Of a stretch of 64,000 nt of DNA, positions 9,001 to 19,116 are shown piece after piece. Made by a program: the position numbers and the translations under genes. The stretch lies in the NCBI GenBank assembly GCA_025267735.1, contig CM046299.1, positions 17,258,232 through 17,322,231 on the forward strand, in the 5' to 3' direction. Every line of letters starts with the position of its first letter. Positions within the stretch are counted from its first letter, which is position 1. The notes below the pieces were generated by a model, which had not been told where the DNA came from, did no database searches, and saw only the letters and a list, made by a program, of their open reading frames with translations. The DNA comes from Mactra quadrangularis (Eukaryota; Mollusca; Bivalvia; Venerida; Mactridae).

Positions 9001-11592
9001 ATATCTTATCAATCTGATTAAAACCTTAATTAAAATTCTCCGCTTGCCTTCTCGTTAATTCAGATCTGGCTGTTTCGTTAAGAGGGTCACGTTCAGGTGA
9101 CCTTTTCTCGCTAAGATATTTATGACGCAATCATTATGTTTACATCGTCTATGTCACGCAATTTGAAAAGAGCTGCCCGATCACAGTCTATGAATAACAC
9201 CACCTTCAAATTAGCTCGCAAACCTCGGTCAAAAAATAGAAATTACGAAATCAAGATGCAATTAATAGAGTTTTGTCTAATTGAAAGCTTTAGTCTTCAT
9301 TGATCGACACTAATGTTATCTCCACGTGACCCTCAGAGTGACCCTAAAAGATTATATACGACGGCGGTTTATGGAGTATCTATTTTACAGAGATTAATGT
9401 CATTAGTCAATCAAATACAAAAAGCGAAACACTGTACACGCGAACGTTTCTTAGTTTACAGTATTTGCTCATTGGTGGAGGGAGAATAGTCATAAGAAAT
9501 AATTCATGATAAAACTTGTTGAAGGTAGGTGTATCCGGGTTATGCATCAAACCAACAATCCTGAATAAGATGTCGTGCTACAAACTGAGATAGCATTTTA
9601 GATAGAAGCTTAGGTGTAAAACTTCCTTACTTTGTAATGTTACCATCAGTGTAAGGACTATAATATAATCCACGTAGAGAACTAGATAGGAAACTCTTTG
9701 TTTTGATAGTCAAAATATACTTGTGTCCAGCTAACATAGTAAATCCAACATAAAACTCTATCATTTCTTTTTCTAAATTGTGATACATTTGTCCTGGAAA
9801 ATATAAATCATAGCACAAAAGTGATAGCAAAACAGTGTACTTATGAATAGAAACAGAATAGCAGCCACACTGTGCTTTTTGGTGAAACTCGCATTCCATA
9901 CTTATTCACCATAAGTAACAAGTAATTTAGTGAACGTTTTATGAATGCTACATTGGGACAAGTGTGAAGTTGGTGAACCCTAGATCCTGGTTCAATAAAT
10001 GATAGCAAAATATGTCACTTACAAACAGAAGCAGTTCAGCAATCATTACGTAGTTTTGGATAAAACTTTCATTCCATATCTATTCACCATTAGTAACAAG
10101 TGATACAAGTAGCATGTAAACGTTTTATTTGATGCTTCATTGGGACAAGTGAGATATGGTGCACCCTAGAACTTGGTTCAAACCACCGGTGGCTATTATT
10201 TTGCCACTGTCCGTTCACTGGCGGAAACCCCTTAGACTCTTGTCTTCTTTATTCATTTGTGACGTCATGTTTATAACAAAAGTTTAAGATTCTAAAACAT
10301 TGCTTTCTGACTTTGCGGAATGTCTGTGATTATTTTCTTACTGTTGCTGTTCCCGATATGTGTTCAGGCGATGAGGATTGAGATATGTTTTTATGTAAAA
10401 ATATCTTCAATTTAAGTCTTACCTTCGTCATACCCCTGTGGTTTCTCAGAAATATTCCAATCTGTAACGTTATTATCAACAGAATGAAGTATTACCACTG
10501 ACGTGTCTTCTATACAAGTTAGGTGAATAATTGTTTCACCTAAAAATATAGAGTATGTTTGTAATTTGAAGTGGTTCTTTGAATAACGTGGGTCTTCTAA
10601 CATGACGGTTCTTCAAATAGCACAGGTATTCTATATTCATGGACATGCCAGTTGTAAGGCAACTTGCAAACAGTACGCAGGTTCCCGGGAGGGGCATACT
10701 TTTGAGTTTGATTATGAAATAATTTTTCTTACGCAAAAATTACAGTTTATGTTTCAAAGATAGCATAAAGCAAATTCTAAAAAGGATAGCACTACATAAA
10801 TGGGAGTATGAGCAATAGCAAAGTGATTTATGTGTTTATGGATTGCAATCTCATGGGTTCAAATTCCATCAGGCAGCGCTGCTATTTTTTCTTGAAGAGC
10901 GTGTATACATTTGTAGCTCATATTGCTTTGAAATACCATCGATGGAATGGTTACTGCATTGGTGCCATTGAAATGATCAAAAGCGCTTTGACAATACTCA
11001 ATTGCTTATTGGTAGAACATATTTTAAGGGGAAATGTTAACTTTAAAATCAATTAAATACCAAGTACCATAATACTTACAATCATACGAGAATAACTTAG
11101 GGTCTGAACCATACATGTGAGGAAAGACCCAAATATCATAGAATGTAGGTCTAATGGATTGTGGTAGGCGAATGTTGTCATGTAGCTTGTGCCTATACTC
11201 CTCATCTTCAGATCCCTCAACAACATCATGTTCTTCCTTACTTCCACTTGCTACATGTTCAGTAGGGTCGGATATATCTTCATGAGTATGCTCCTCATTT
11301 ATATCTTCGGTATCTATAGAACCGGTTTCTTCGCTGTGTTGTTCCGTAGACAGTTCTTCTACTTCAGATTCATTCAAAATATTTCCAGACTCTGTTTCTT
11401 CACTGTGTAGTTCTGTTGATTGCTGGTCTGTTGGTAGTTCCTCTTCAGATGCGCTAGAAGTATCGCCAGAAGCAGATTCTTCGCTTTGTAGATCACCTGA
11501 GTCACCAACTGTCTTGTAAGCTACTTCTGGTGCATTTTCTCCAATGATATTGACAACCTCAATCGAATTATCACTTTCAGCAGTGAGGGATA
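2997..11592 (-). CDS. M1 zinc aminopeptidase (aminopeptidase N/A-like), eight exons, partial at both ends
   Basis: The exons, in transcript order, are 11592-11080, 10539-10423, 9793-9631, 7947-7792, 5728-5605, 4285-4165, 3582-3428 and 3051-2997. All introns have GT..AG borders and the phases agree throughout, giving about 467 codons. Such enzymes remove N-terminal amino acids from peptides, usually as type II membrane ectoenzymes. Landmarks in order: acidic stalk of about 125 residues; RLPQSIRPTFYDI domain start; ILHS; FPCFDEPDFKA; the variant exopeptidase motif SGMEHWGLITYRE; and zinc site HEIAH, 18 residues, then E in WLNEG. The order and spacing match the M1 family. The start codon and signal anchor must be in an upstream exon that I could not find. 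The rest of the catalytic domain and the C-terminal domain lie past the left edge. Two SINEs abut its splice sites (introns at 5729-7791). Subfamily (APN, APA or other) cannot be fixed from this part. Confidence 0.93.
3428..3582 (-). CDS. Aminopeptidase exon: SGMEHWG and HEIAHQ catalytic motifs
   Basis: This exon is 155 nt. It carries the exopeptidase motif as SGMEHWGLITYRE (canonical GAMENWG) and the zinc motif HEIAHQ at its end. The general-base Glu and both zinc His are present. The GAMEN equivalents are Ser, Gly, Met, Glu, His, so the key Glu is kept but the Asn is His. Acceptor CTACAG, donor CAG|GTATAT. Confidence 0.95.
4165..4285 (-). CDS. Aminopeptidase exon: helical lead-in to catalytic domain
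   Basis: This exon is 121 nt. It encodes FALDIGMKFMEFFEEYFQIP and then YSLPKE, matching 'yaL....kil.ffe.yF.i.YPLpK' before the GAMEN motif. Acceptor TTATTTAG, donor GAAG|GTAAGC. Confidence 0.93.
5605..5728 (-). CDS. Aminopeptidase exon: MSTYLVAFAIGEL
   Basis: This exon is 124 nt. It encodes FDEPQTVPMSTYLVAFAIGE, matching 'F..T..MstYLvAf.v.'. The acceptor AG (5729-5730) directly abuts a 13-bp target duplication of SINE 5744-6040. Donor ACT|GTAAGT. Confidence 0.93.
5744..6040 (-). mobile_element. Full-length tRNA-derived SINE (family I)
   Basis: A tRNA-like head with box A/B (rc: GTCGATTGCGCAGTTGGTAG and GTTCGAATTCC) is followed by a body with GACAATAATGTCAATTTTC and a tail GGCGTTAAACCC..AAATAAATAAA. 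A 13-bp target duplication ATTAAATAAAGGA occurs at 5731-5743 and 6041-6053. It lies in the same orientation as the aminopeptidase gene, with its tail two bases upstream of the AG of exon 5605-5728. Confidence 0.92.
7471..7784 (+). mobile_element. Full-length tRNA-derived SINE (family II) at an exon donor
   Basis: The head (box B GTGGTTCGATTTCC), body (AGCTTGGTCATGA, TTAACAGC) and tail (ATATGACA..TGTTGCTACAGCGTTAA then CCAAAATAAAA) match the copy at 60280-60609. The flanks TACTTACGGCCTAAA (7456-7470) and TACTTACGGTCCAAG (7785-7799) are an eroded target duplication, identical over the first nine bases. The duplication contains the 5' splice site of exon 7792-7947. The SINE is antisense to that gene. 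Confidence 0.88.
7792..7947 (-). CDS. Aminopeptidase exon: FPCFDEPDFKA motif
   Basis: This exon is 156 nt. It encodes TTMMEPTDARRVFPCFDEP and onward, the most conserved N-domain signature of M1 aminopeptidases ('T..e.tdAR..fPCfDEP..Ka.F'). The donor CC|GTAAGTAGG lies inside the target duplication of a SINE at 7471-7784, and a second copy of the donor lies on the far side of that SINE. Confidence 0.95.
7999..8196. repeat. Tandem duplication, ~100-bp unit
   Basis: CATTGAAAACAGCCATTC.. to ..TTGTCCCTTAAATAAACAGAG is present twice (about 7999-8095 and 8101-8196), slightly diverged, in an aminopeptidase intron. Confidence 0.8.
8305..8480. mobile_element. Tc1/pogo-type MITE (TA target)
   Basis: Ends CAGTATAGCCTCTGC and AGAGAGGTTGTACTG are inverted and flanked by TA. 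CAGT..AACCTC ends with TA duplications are typical of pogo/Tigger-like elements. Related copies are at 34781-35107, 34389-34532 and 27297-27392. Confidence 0.7.
9010..9350 (+). repeat. Dispersed repeat, inverted copy at 31325-31685
   Basis: Shares AGATCTGG..GTT, GTTCAGGTGACCTTT, TTTACATCGTCTA and GCTCGCAAACCT.GGT in the same order with the reverse complement of 31325-31685. No coding potential. Probably a non-autonomous DNA transposon, but no clear ends were found. Confidence 0.65.
9631..9793 (-). CDS. Aminopeptidase exon: N-terminal domain, GLYYSPYTDG
   Basis: This exon is 163 nt. It encodes a strand-rich segment ending LRGLYYSPYTDGNITK, equivalent to the 'GfYrS.Y' motif of M1 enzymes. Acceptor TATTTTCCAG, donor AA|GTAAGG. 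The splice forms Lys with the first base of the next exon. Confidence 0.92.
9825..10190. repeat. Tandem duplication, ~185-bp unit, in an aminopeptidase intron
   Basis: Both halves contain GATAGCAAAA, GAAAC/GAAGCAG, CATTCCATA.CTATTCACCA, AGTAACAAGT and CATTGGGACAAGTG in the same order (about 9825-10005 and 10006-10190). Confidence 0.75.
10423..10539 (-). CDS. Aminopeptidase exon: N-terminal beta domain
   Basis: This exon is 117 nt, entering and leaving in phase 1. It encodes IIHLTCIEDTSVVILHSVD and onward, matching the beta-strand region of M1 enzymes where 'I.LHs' is conserved. Acceptor TATTTTTAG and donor GAAG|GTAAG. Confidence 0.88.
10815..10960 (+). repeat. Possible tRNA-like SINE head
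   Basis: Contains a box-B-like GGGTTCAAATTCCATC followed by GGCAGCGCTGC, comparable to the tRNA-like segment at 16658-16800. No box A, tail or target duplication is clear. Confidence 0.3.
11080..11592 (-). CDS. Aminopeptidase exon: acidic stalk and start of N-terminal domain
   Basis: The acceptor follows TTTCTTTTACGTAG and the donor is GATT|GTAAGT. The frame is open for 170 codons and has no usable start codon (its only Met is in HMYG), so an upstream exon is required. The first ~125 residues are strongly acidic and rich in Ser, Glu and Thr, with an internal imperfect repeat (STELHSEETES / STEQHSEETGS). This suits an extended, possibly O-glycosylated extracellular stalk. The exon then enters the M1 domain with IRLPQSIRPTFYDIWVFP. 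Confidence 0.88.
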
Positions 11593-12363
11593 CTACGTAA
11601 AAGAAATATAATTAACTACGTGTATAATTCTGTTTTAGTAACCTGTCACAACTTAAACAATTACACGTCACTGAATCTGTTATTTGTAACGCCTTTCGAA
11701 CTTGTTATTTCCCCGATATTCAACATAGCCGCATATATAGTTAGATCATCAATAATTAATATGGATTGGTGGCTCAATTGTTTAAAAGAAGTAAAATAAT
11801 AGCACATTCAGTGACCGTGTAATTATTTATGTTGTGGCAGGTTAATAAAACATAACTATATGTAGTATAAAAAGTTTGGAATGTTCTGATAAAATACAAC
11901 AATCCACTCTGAACTCGATCGGGTTTGTCACGGAAACTGTCGAGTAGTAACGATCTCGACAATCAGGGCAATCGTTACTACTTGGCTTTTCTGTCACTTG
12001 ATAGCAGTTGCTTTCAATGAACAAAACACGATCGGAATTGGATTGCAATCTACCCAACCAAGGAGGGGGGACAATTCATTATTTTGTTTTTTTTTCGCGC
12101 AACTGTGTAAGCCAACTTTACCTAAATTTATCCAATAGAATTTGCTGAATCATACATGTTTGACCAGTGGAATTCTCTTCCGGTATAGGGAAATGTATAA
12201 ATATATATGGTACTATTTGTTATTTGTGATAAACAGGTGCATAACACGGACAGAAGTTGCTGACTATTTACTCTGTGTATTATTGGTGACTCACCATGCT
12301 ACTAGTACATTGTATTTAATTATACATTCGTCATGGTACGCTCCTGGCGGTATGACTAAACTA
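11593..12363. other. Region upstream of the first visible aminopeptidase exon
   Basis: No exon is proven here. On the minus strand, 12038-11880 stays open (Cys-rich reading with NCYQVTEK) after a possible TAG acceptor, and it is less AT-rich than its surroundings. No domain is recognisable, and no membrane anchor that would complete the aminopeptidase was seen. Confidence 0.3.
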
Positions 12364-12781
12364 TAGGGCTGTCACGATATGACAAAAGCGTACCGCGATA
12401 TATTGCAATACGCTGTCATCGTATCGCGATACGTACCACGATATATTGAGGGATTTTAGATTTGTTGTTCATCCGCTGTATTTATCAGAAAAAAATGCAA
12501 ATCTTATATGCAACTACTAATTGAACCTAGCCTCTTTAACTATTTAAGGTCATTTAGGACTGAGACGCGCCCCAATCGGTTTAATTCTTGCAACTTCAGA
12601 TTAGATGGAATGAACAATGGAAAAACTGACGTTTCGCTACTTTTATTTTCCGAAGGGAAGAATTTTCCCATGAAATAAAAAATATCGCCAAATACCGGTA
12701 CGTTAAAATCGTACCGCGATACGTATTGCTGAAGCTACGCATTGCAATATACCGGTATACCGGTATTTCGTGACAGCCCTA
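12364..12781. mobile_element. hAT-type MITE (TAGGGCTGTCACGATAT ends)
   Basis: The left end TAGGGCTGTCACGATAT and right end ATTTCGTGACAGCCCTA form near-perfect inverted repeats. An 8-bp target duplication has one mismatch (CTAAACTA at 12356-12363, CTGAACTA at 12782-12789). Inner parts carry ACCGCGATATATTGCAATACG-like palindromes reminiscent of the hAT MITE at 2347-2795. Confidence 0.88.
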
Positions 12782-12789
12782 CTGAACTA

Positions 12790-14296
12790 CGAATATGACT
12801 ATACCATTCATTCTATTTGTAGCAAACAAAGTGAACATCTGTATAGCAACGAACCTAAAAACTAAAAACGTAATACACTGGGCCGTTTAATTACAATGTG
12901 CAGGTCGTCCACTTAAATATTGCGTATATGAACATAGCCAGTTTCAATACACACCAATATTTGGGAAGAATATAAATACAATTTATTAGTTTAGTAAGCT
13001 TAAACATATTTGATTGACATACCAACATGTGCAGTTTATAGTCATTCTGGGTATGTCTATTTATTTTTAAGAACAGAACAAATAATTTATTTCAACTAAC
13101 GTATACATTTGTATCCAGTTACAAACAAATGAATAGAAAATATCGTTCATTTGCACTATTTATAATGATGCTGATTGCCAAAGTGGCCACTTTTAATCAA
13201 TAAAATGTTGTACATGTTCCAGTGAATTTGTCTATTGAATGGGAGAGTCCTTTGTTATAATAATAATATTATTTCGGTAACAATGACATGACACATAGCA
13301 TACATTTGGTGAAATATCACAGTATGTATAATGCCATATGTAAGCACATCAATACCGGGGATGTCACAAAAAAGAGATAAATCTCTTATTTCCAGTGTGA
13401 TCCCCTTTGTTCAAAGTACGAAAAAAACACGCATGACCTAATACCACATGTACTGTATTCGACATTTGTAAAGCATGATTATAAAATATTCATAATAACA
13501 AATAACCTCTCTTTAACACACATTCAATGGTTTTTTTTGTCTTTAGCACATAGGTTTTGCCTGACTCGTAAACAATGTTGTAAACGTGGTTTCCAGATAC
13601 TATGTAAGGGTGTCGTCGTCTTTAATACTAACGGTGCGACCCATTTTACATAGAAACCATAAGCCTCCTTTAATGTGGGCAAGCTTAAACTCAAAACTAC
13701 GCAGCACAACAGACTAGATATGGGCGATATATTCGCGAAAAGCAAAACAACTGCACTCGATTTCCGTAAGTCAACGGAAATAAAGCGCTCGAACATGTGT
13801 CCGATCTTAGCTCGTGAGAGCCGATAAATGCATAGTTTGGTTTAGAATATTGTAGTATTGTGGTAAACAATTTTTTGCATGTCAATGAAATCCAAATGAG
13901 CATTTCTTTAATTTGAGACTTCATATCTAGCATCTGTATGTTATATTCAAAATTTAATTAAACGTTTTTACAAATTTGATAGTATATTTTAGCATTTTTT
14001 ATTATAAAAACTAAATGAAATAGGAGTCAGTCAGTAGAAATTATCCCCTCCTGTTATATAGATTGTTGACAATAAAAAATATAATGACTTGTATGCAGCA
14101 TTGCATATATTTTTGTACATTTTGTACCTAATTATTAAAAATATAACAGATATATTAATTTCAGTTTGTAAAATAAACTTATTTTATTTATACAAACGTT
14201 GATTCATTTTTCGCATTAAATGTGAATATGTTTAGCCAGGATGTGAGAAAATAATAATATCCACATTGCAGAATTTAACTATTCTAACAATCTAAC
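12790..14296. other. Intergenic, little structure
   Basis: AT-rich DNA without recognisable exons. The only repeat seen is a short block at 13760-13823 (TTTCCGTAAGTCAACGGAAA palindrome, then GAACATGTGTCCGATCTTAG). It recurs at 24271-24333. Confidence 0.5.
13760..13823. repeat. Dispersed repeat block, second copy at 24271-24333
   Basis: TTTCCGTA..CGGAAATAAAG.G.TCG.AC.TGTGTCCGA is shared by both loci, followed by GCTC.TG.G.GCCG. It contains a short palindrome. Element type is unknown. Confidence 0.55.
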
Positions 14297-14830
14297 GCCC
14301 AAATAGCGCAGTAGGATAGGTGGAAGGGTTGAAACAGTAATTGTTCTAATAAGCAAAGTAAATGTTCACAGGTTCAAAACCTAGTGAAGCCTTAATTTCA
14401 TTTTTTATAATTTTTTTATTTTGTATAATATACATATATTATATACATATAAATACAGTTTAATGCGTATTCAACACATATTTAGATCATATACACGACG
14501 GCCAGCTCTTCCTACTGGACACTTTTCTATCACCAGTACTAACTTACCCTACCGCGAGGCCAACAACTCATGTATAGGGTATGACATACTGCGACCGGGC
14601 TCGAATCCGCGATCTCCGGATTCGACATCAGACATGCTAATCACAACGCCACGGCCGCGGCTCTACATGTACAAATGTATTTAAAACATTGAAAACTTGT
14701 GCTATATCGCATACATTGGACAGATATCATATAATGAAAATTAAAAGTGAATTGACCTAGAGTAGTGTTATTTTACATTCATATTTTGGTACTTAAGATT
14801 ATATGTATGTGTATGGAAAAATTATCAAAT
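14297..14830 (+). mobile_element. tRNA-derived SINE-like element (family IV), interrupted
   Basis: A head CCCAAATAGCGCAGTAGG, a box B-like GGTTCAAAACC, and an AT-rich body with AGAGTAGTGTTATTTTACAT. A second copy, uninterrupted, is at 24711-25085. The copy here is split by another tRNA-like segment (14493-14668). Confidence 0.6.
14493..14668 (-). mobile_element. tRNA-like SINE (family V) nested in family IV
   Basis: On the minus strand GGCCGTGGCGTTGTGATTAG (box A region) and GCGGATTCGAGCCCGGTCGC (box B) form a clear tRNA-like head. A body with CTCGCGGTAGGGTAAGTTAG follows. It interrupts the family IV element, so it is younger than it. Confidence 0.6.
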
Positions 14831-15048
14831 TTATCAGTAATTATAATACTATTTATAAGGAAGTTTTAGGGAGATATGTCATAACTTTATTAAAGTTTTT
14901 GTTAATGGATATTCTTAGATGTACTCCGGCCTGGGGCTCTTTTCCTGACCTATATATATTTTGTTTGTCTTACCGTCTATAGCACCAAGAACATTTGGTA
15001 GTTTGTATTAACGTAAAAAAACGGAGTTTGGTAATGAAATAAATTTTA

Positions 15049-15195
15049 CAACTTTTCTCCCTCCTACCACCGATTCTAACAACAAGTTAACAATCCATAG
15101 ATTTAGCCTTTCCAGTAATGGTAAGTAGGTTGACAGGCTGCCGTGATATAACCTCAACAATATGTAGCTACAGCGAAACCCCAACAAAAATCATT
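15049..15195 (+). mobile_element. 5'-truncated SINE (family II)
   Basis: Retains the 3' half: TCTCCCTCCTACCACCGATT, GATTTAGCCTTTCCAG, GTAGGTTGACAGGCTGCCGT and the tail ACAGCG.AACCCCAACAAAAA. Confidence 0.8.
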
Positions 15196-15250
15196 AGCTT
15201 TTACAAGATATAAAGCTCCTTCTTCATTATATCATTCAATTTATCAAATT

Positions 15251-15525
15251 AACCCGGTTCGGTAGCTGAGTTAGTAGAGGGCCTGGATTTCGAATCTAGT
15301 GTCCCGAAGAGGGTAAAGGTTCGAATCCCAAACGAGGAGGTTATACCCTTCCATGAAAATTTGACAATAATGTCAATTTTCCTCCATTAATAAGGTATAT
15401 GGAGAAGTTACCGGTCTTGAGGAAGAGCAGGTGAGTACTCGATATAGACAAGGGTCCAGGAAAGCTAGGTAAGTTTACGCCGTAAAATAACCTTAAAAAT
15501 TGTGTTGGCTCGGCGTTATACCCAA
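15251..15525 (+). mobile_element. tRNA-derived SINE (family I)
   Basis: Head AACCCGGTTCGGTAGCTGAG, box B AGGTTCGAATCCC, body GACAATAATGTCAATTTTCC and tail CGCCGTAAAATAACC..GGCTCGGCGTTATACCC. TATCAAATT before it and TAATCAAATT after it look like the target duplication. Confidence 0.85.
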
Positions 15526-16657
15526 TATAATCAAATTTATCGAATTTGTTTTGTTAAGATATCTGAACAAAATAATAAAGACTTACTTTGAACAGTCCAT
15601 TGAAGAAATAAAACTACTATCAAAATATGTGAACTCATTTTCACGTTTACAAATCCCACACTTATTGTTTTCTACAATGGATTTTACATGTAACAGTTTT
15701 ATTCAACTTTAAGGCCAAACAAAACTATCATTATGTCACGTGAAGAAATATTTTGGATTCATTGACGCTTTGATTTGATTAAAGCTTGTTTTTGCAAAAT
15801 TCCCGTCGTTTCATAAATGCACCAGTCGCGCTGGCTAATTCACACCATCCTTAAGTTTCTAGTACGTCGGTAATTCCCGACAAAGAACAAACTTTGCACA
15901 AATCTTAAACTATTACGTTTGATTTTTCTTGAAAATTGCACGTCATCTGACTGGTTGTTGGCATCTGTTTAGTGGTTGTACGATTTCCAAAACCGAAAGC
16001 GCCGAAACAGACAGACCAAAACAGACAATAAGCTAAGCGTTGACTTCGTTGTACTTATGTATAACAGTATTACAGAGGCTGTATGATTGCTAAATAAAGT
16101 TTTACATCGGTTTCAATGGATTCGATAGGATTTACTAAAAGGGAATTACTAAAAAGTTGGTGACACTGCCGAAACCTAAAAAAAACATTTACAAAAAAAA
16201 AAACGTGCGATAAAAATCATCGTAAGTCAAAAGCACGAAACCTTGATAATAGCGTCATGTTTTTGGCCGATCGATTTTAAATATCATTGAACTATGTAGA
16301 ATATTTTATACTATTTGAATATCAAATAATTGTTATGTTTATTATCCTTCTGATTCAGAACTGCAAATTTTGAGAAATTGACTTACGATAACATTAATAA
16401 GATTTTTTTGTGAAAAGTTGCATTGGACTGTTATAAAAGTTTATATTACGATTTGAATTCACTTGCTATTATAATGCATATTACATGTATATTAAGTAAG
16501 TTTTTATTTAATTATTTCCTCCATTACTGAATAGCATGTTGATACATTATTATACAATCTGTATCAATAACGTTTCATGCAACAAGTAATACAAAATTAC
16601 ATACATGTACATGTATATGTTTTTGGTTATGCAGCTAAAATGTAAGGAAATAAAACA

Positions 16658-16870
16658 GTACTCATAGCCACTTAGTGGTACCGGGTACGAAACAGGAGCA
16701 GTGGACCAATTCTAGGTCGCGGTTTCGATCCCTATTAAGGCACTGCTAATTTCCATGAGCAATAAATTTACCTACAGTAGTTTTTCTCTACCTAGGTGTA
16801 AATGGATACTGTGAGGGATCACCTGCCCGAAGTTGATTTAAGTGATCATGGGGTTATTGGACAAACTTGT
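16658..16870 (+). mobile_element. Possible tRNA-like SINE (family VI)
   Basis: CCACTTAGTGGTACCGGG (box A-like), GGTCGCGGTTTCGATCCC (box B), then TCTACCTAGGTGTAAATGG, a body string that resembles other invertebrate SINEs. End and target duplication are not clear. Confidence 0.45.
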
Positions 16871-17756
16871 AATTTTGGCTTAACATTTACGTGGAAGCAG
16901 ACTTTAAATCGCACTTTTTACTTTTTTTCAACTAAACAAGAAGAACATGAAAAAAGTATACAATATGAAAACCAAATGTTTATTTTCATATACTATATTT
17001 CATTATTTTATATTTAGGTCAATTTGGCATTTTTTTGGCTTTAAACCGGAAATCATTAAAAGAAAAACATTATAAGGACTTGATACCAGCGTATATAACA
17101 TGTATGTACTTATTACGCAGTCATTATCCTTAATAGGTCAATACAGTTGTAATACTGTAAACCAAAAAGAGTTTGCGTACACAAAGTTTCGCTATTTGTA
17201 AATGACGGACTCTTACACCACTATAAACTGTACGCATATTCACGCCTGTCGCGCAAATCGCCATGATAATCGCTAATTAAGCTCTATGATGATTTGGATA
17301 ATATATAGTCAACATTAACAAAACATGAATATAGTGAGCTTTTATAAAAAGAAACCTCCTCCACTTTTTTAAAGAATTTGGCACTTAGTCAAACTTAAAG
17401 AGTTAGAAAACAAAAGAGTTTCAACTGTTTATTGTGTCTTTAATGCATGATATGCTTGAAAATTTCATGGTTGTAAGACTGTTTTCATGTAAACTGTAAA
17501 TAAATAAATGCGCATATAATTGCTCTTAAGTAAATCAAAATTTTAAGTTGATCAATATGAGCAAACATAAAGATGTAGGGTTATGTCAAGCTGTACGCCG
17601 CATTTTATCATATTCTTCAATCAAACCTGCTGAAGTTTCTTCGATAGGCGTAGATCACTGAATTCAAACTTAATATACATACGACAACTGGATAAATTTA
17701 TACATGTTACTAACATTTAAGATTTTTATTAAATACGAGTACAGTCACTTGAATTA

Positions 17757-18111
17757 GGGACTTTAGTCAGTTATCTTTTCCTGATAAAATCTGAAGCAAT
17801 CCAATTAGTAAGTAGGTCCTTACAATTGGAATCCTCGGATTTTATCATTGAAGTCCTAAATAAGGCTAACAAAATATTTAATGTAATATCTTTCTTGTTA
17901 ATGAAGATATTAAAAGAAGTGATGAAATTTAGAAAGTTCTTTACCCTTAAATACTTAGCTTGAATTTCAAACAAATTAAATTTTACAAAAAAGTTATTTA
18001 AGATTATTTTGGAAAATTGACATTGAAAAGTAAGGGTAAAATCCAAGTAATCCAACTAATTGGACCTACCTATTTGAAGATTATACAAGGGGAAATTACT
18101 GACTTAAGTCC
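17757..18111 (+). mobile_element. MITE with GGACTTTAGTCAGT ends
   Basis: The left end GGGACTTTAGTCAGT and right end ACTGACTTAAGTCC are inverted. A co-oriented copy at 62111-62470 is highly similar throughout (for example AATCCTCGGATTTTATCATT, CAACTAATTGGACCTACC). Both carry a spurious open frame of 70-95 codons. TTA or TTAT flanks hint at PIF/Harbinger, but this is weak. Confidence 0.75.
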
Positions 18112-18833
18112 TTTATTATCAAATTCCAGACGTTTCAATGTATGTTGAAGTCGTTCATTTAGTGCTTTGATCGTTTTGTACAATCGGTGATCAGCTGTTT
18201 TCGTTCGACAAAAATGACGAATTTCCTCTAAATAAACTGATTCCTTGGTGAAATTATAGGTTCAACTTATAAAGGAATGAGAATACAAAATCAACGAAAC
18301 AAAAAAAAGAATATTGATTTCTCTTGATAAATATCAAGTAAACAATCAAACAAACATGTTGGAAACATTCAAAGATGTTTTGTCATTCCTTGATAAACGA
18401 GATGTCCTTAATCAATCAAAATGATGATAACCTTGGGGAGGTTAATTATGACTTTATTGATTTGAAAAACAACTTTATTCAAAGATTTGATCAAGACGTT
18501 AATACATTTCCTGAAAGTGTCATGTCATGTGGTAATTAATACCTATCTGCTAATATAAATACCACTAAGTCAGGTAACGAACTTGTGATTTAGAAATTGA
18601 TTGTCTTAAAATTGTGCTAATTTCATAAGAGAGTGTCAATGAGTTTGATGGTTATTAAATGACCGGTGGAATTAATATATAAAGGAACTGGTATCGTTAA
18701 TGCGACTCAATTTATAGATCTTTTAAATTTAGTGAGAGTGGTATTTTGAATGAGAAAGAAAATGAGAGTGAGAGCATATAAAGGGGGACGGGGATTGAAA
18801 AAGGAGGGATTGGGAGGGAGTGGGGAGAAATTA

Positions 18834-19116
18834 TTTATTTATTTATTGGAGTTAACGCCGTATCAACACAATTTAGGTCATTTCACGGCGTCCAGCGCAC
18901 CTAACCTAGCTTTCCTGGACCATTGTCTATAAATAGTACTCACCTACTCTTCCACAAGGCCGGAAACTTCTCCATATTATCTAATAAATGGAGGAAAATC
19001 GACATTATTGTCAAATTTTCATGGAAGGGTATGACGTCCCCGGGTGGGATTCGAACCCGCACCCCCTCGGGTATCCAAATCCCGGCGCGCTACCAACTGC
19101 GCTATCGACCCGGGTT
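18834..19116 (-). mobile_element. tRNA-derived SINE (family I) inside the tandem array
   Basis: Complete copy with the tail ATTTATTTATTGGAGTTAACG at the left and tRNA-like head ending CGACCCGGGTT at the right. Target duplication GGAGAAATTA at 18824-18833 and 19117-19126. It interrupts unit 1 of the array, so it arrived after that unit formed. Confidence 0.9.

Noticed and set aside
11189..11410. Plus-strand frame opposite the acidic stalk
   Set aside because: Shadow of the aminopeptidase exon on the other strand.
17771..18055. 94-codon frame, with a relative at 62069-62290
   Set aside because: Both fall in copies of one MITE and the frames are not conserved between them.
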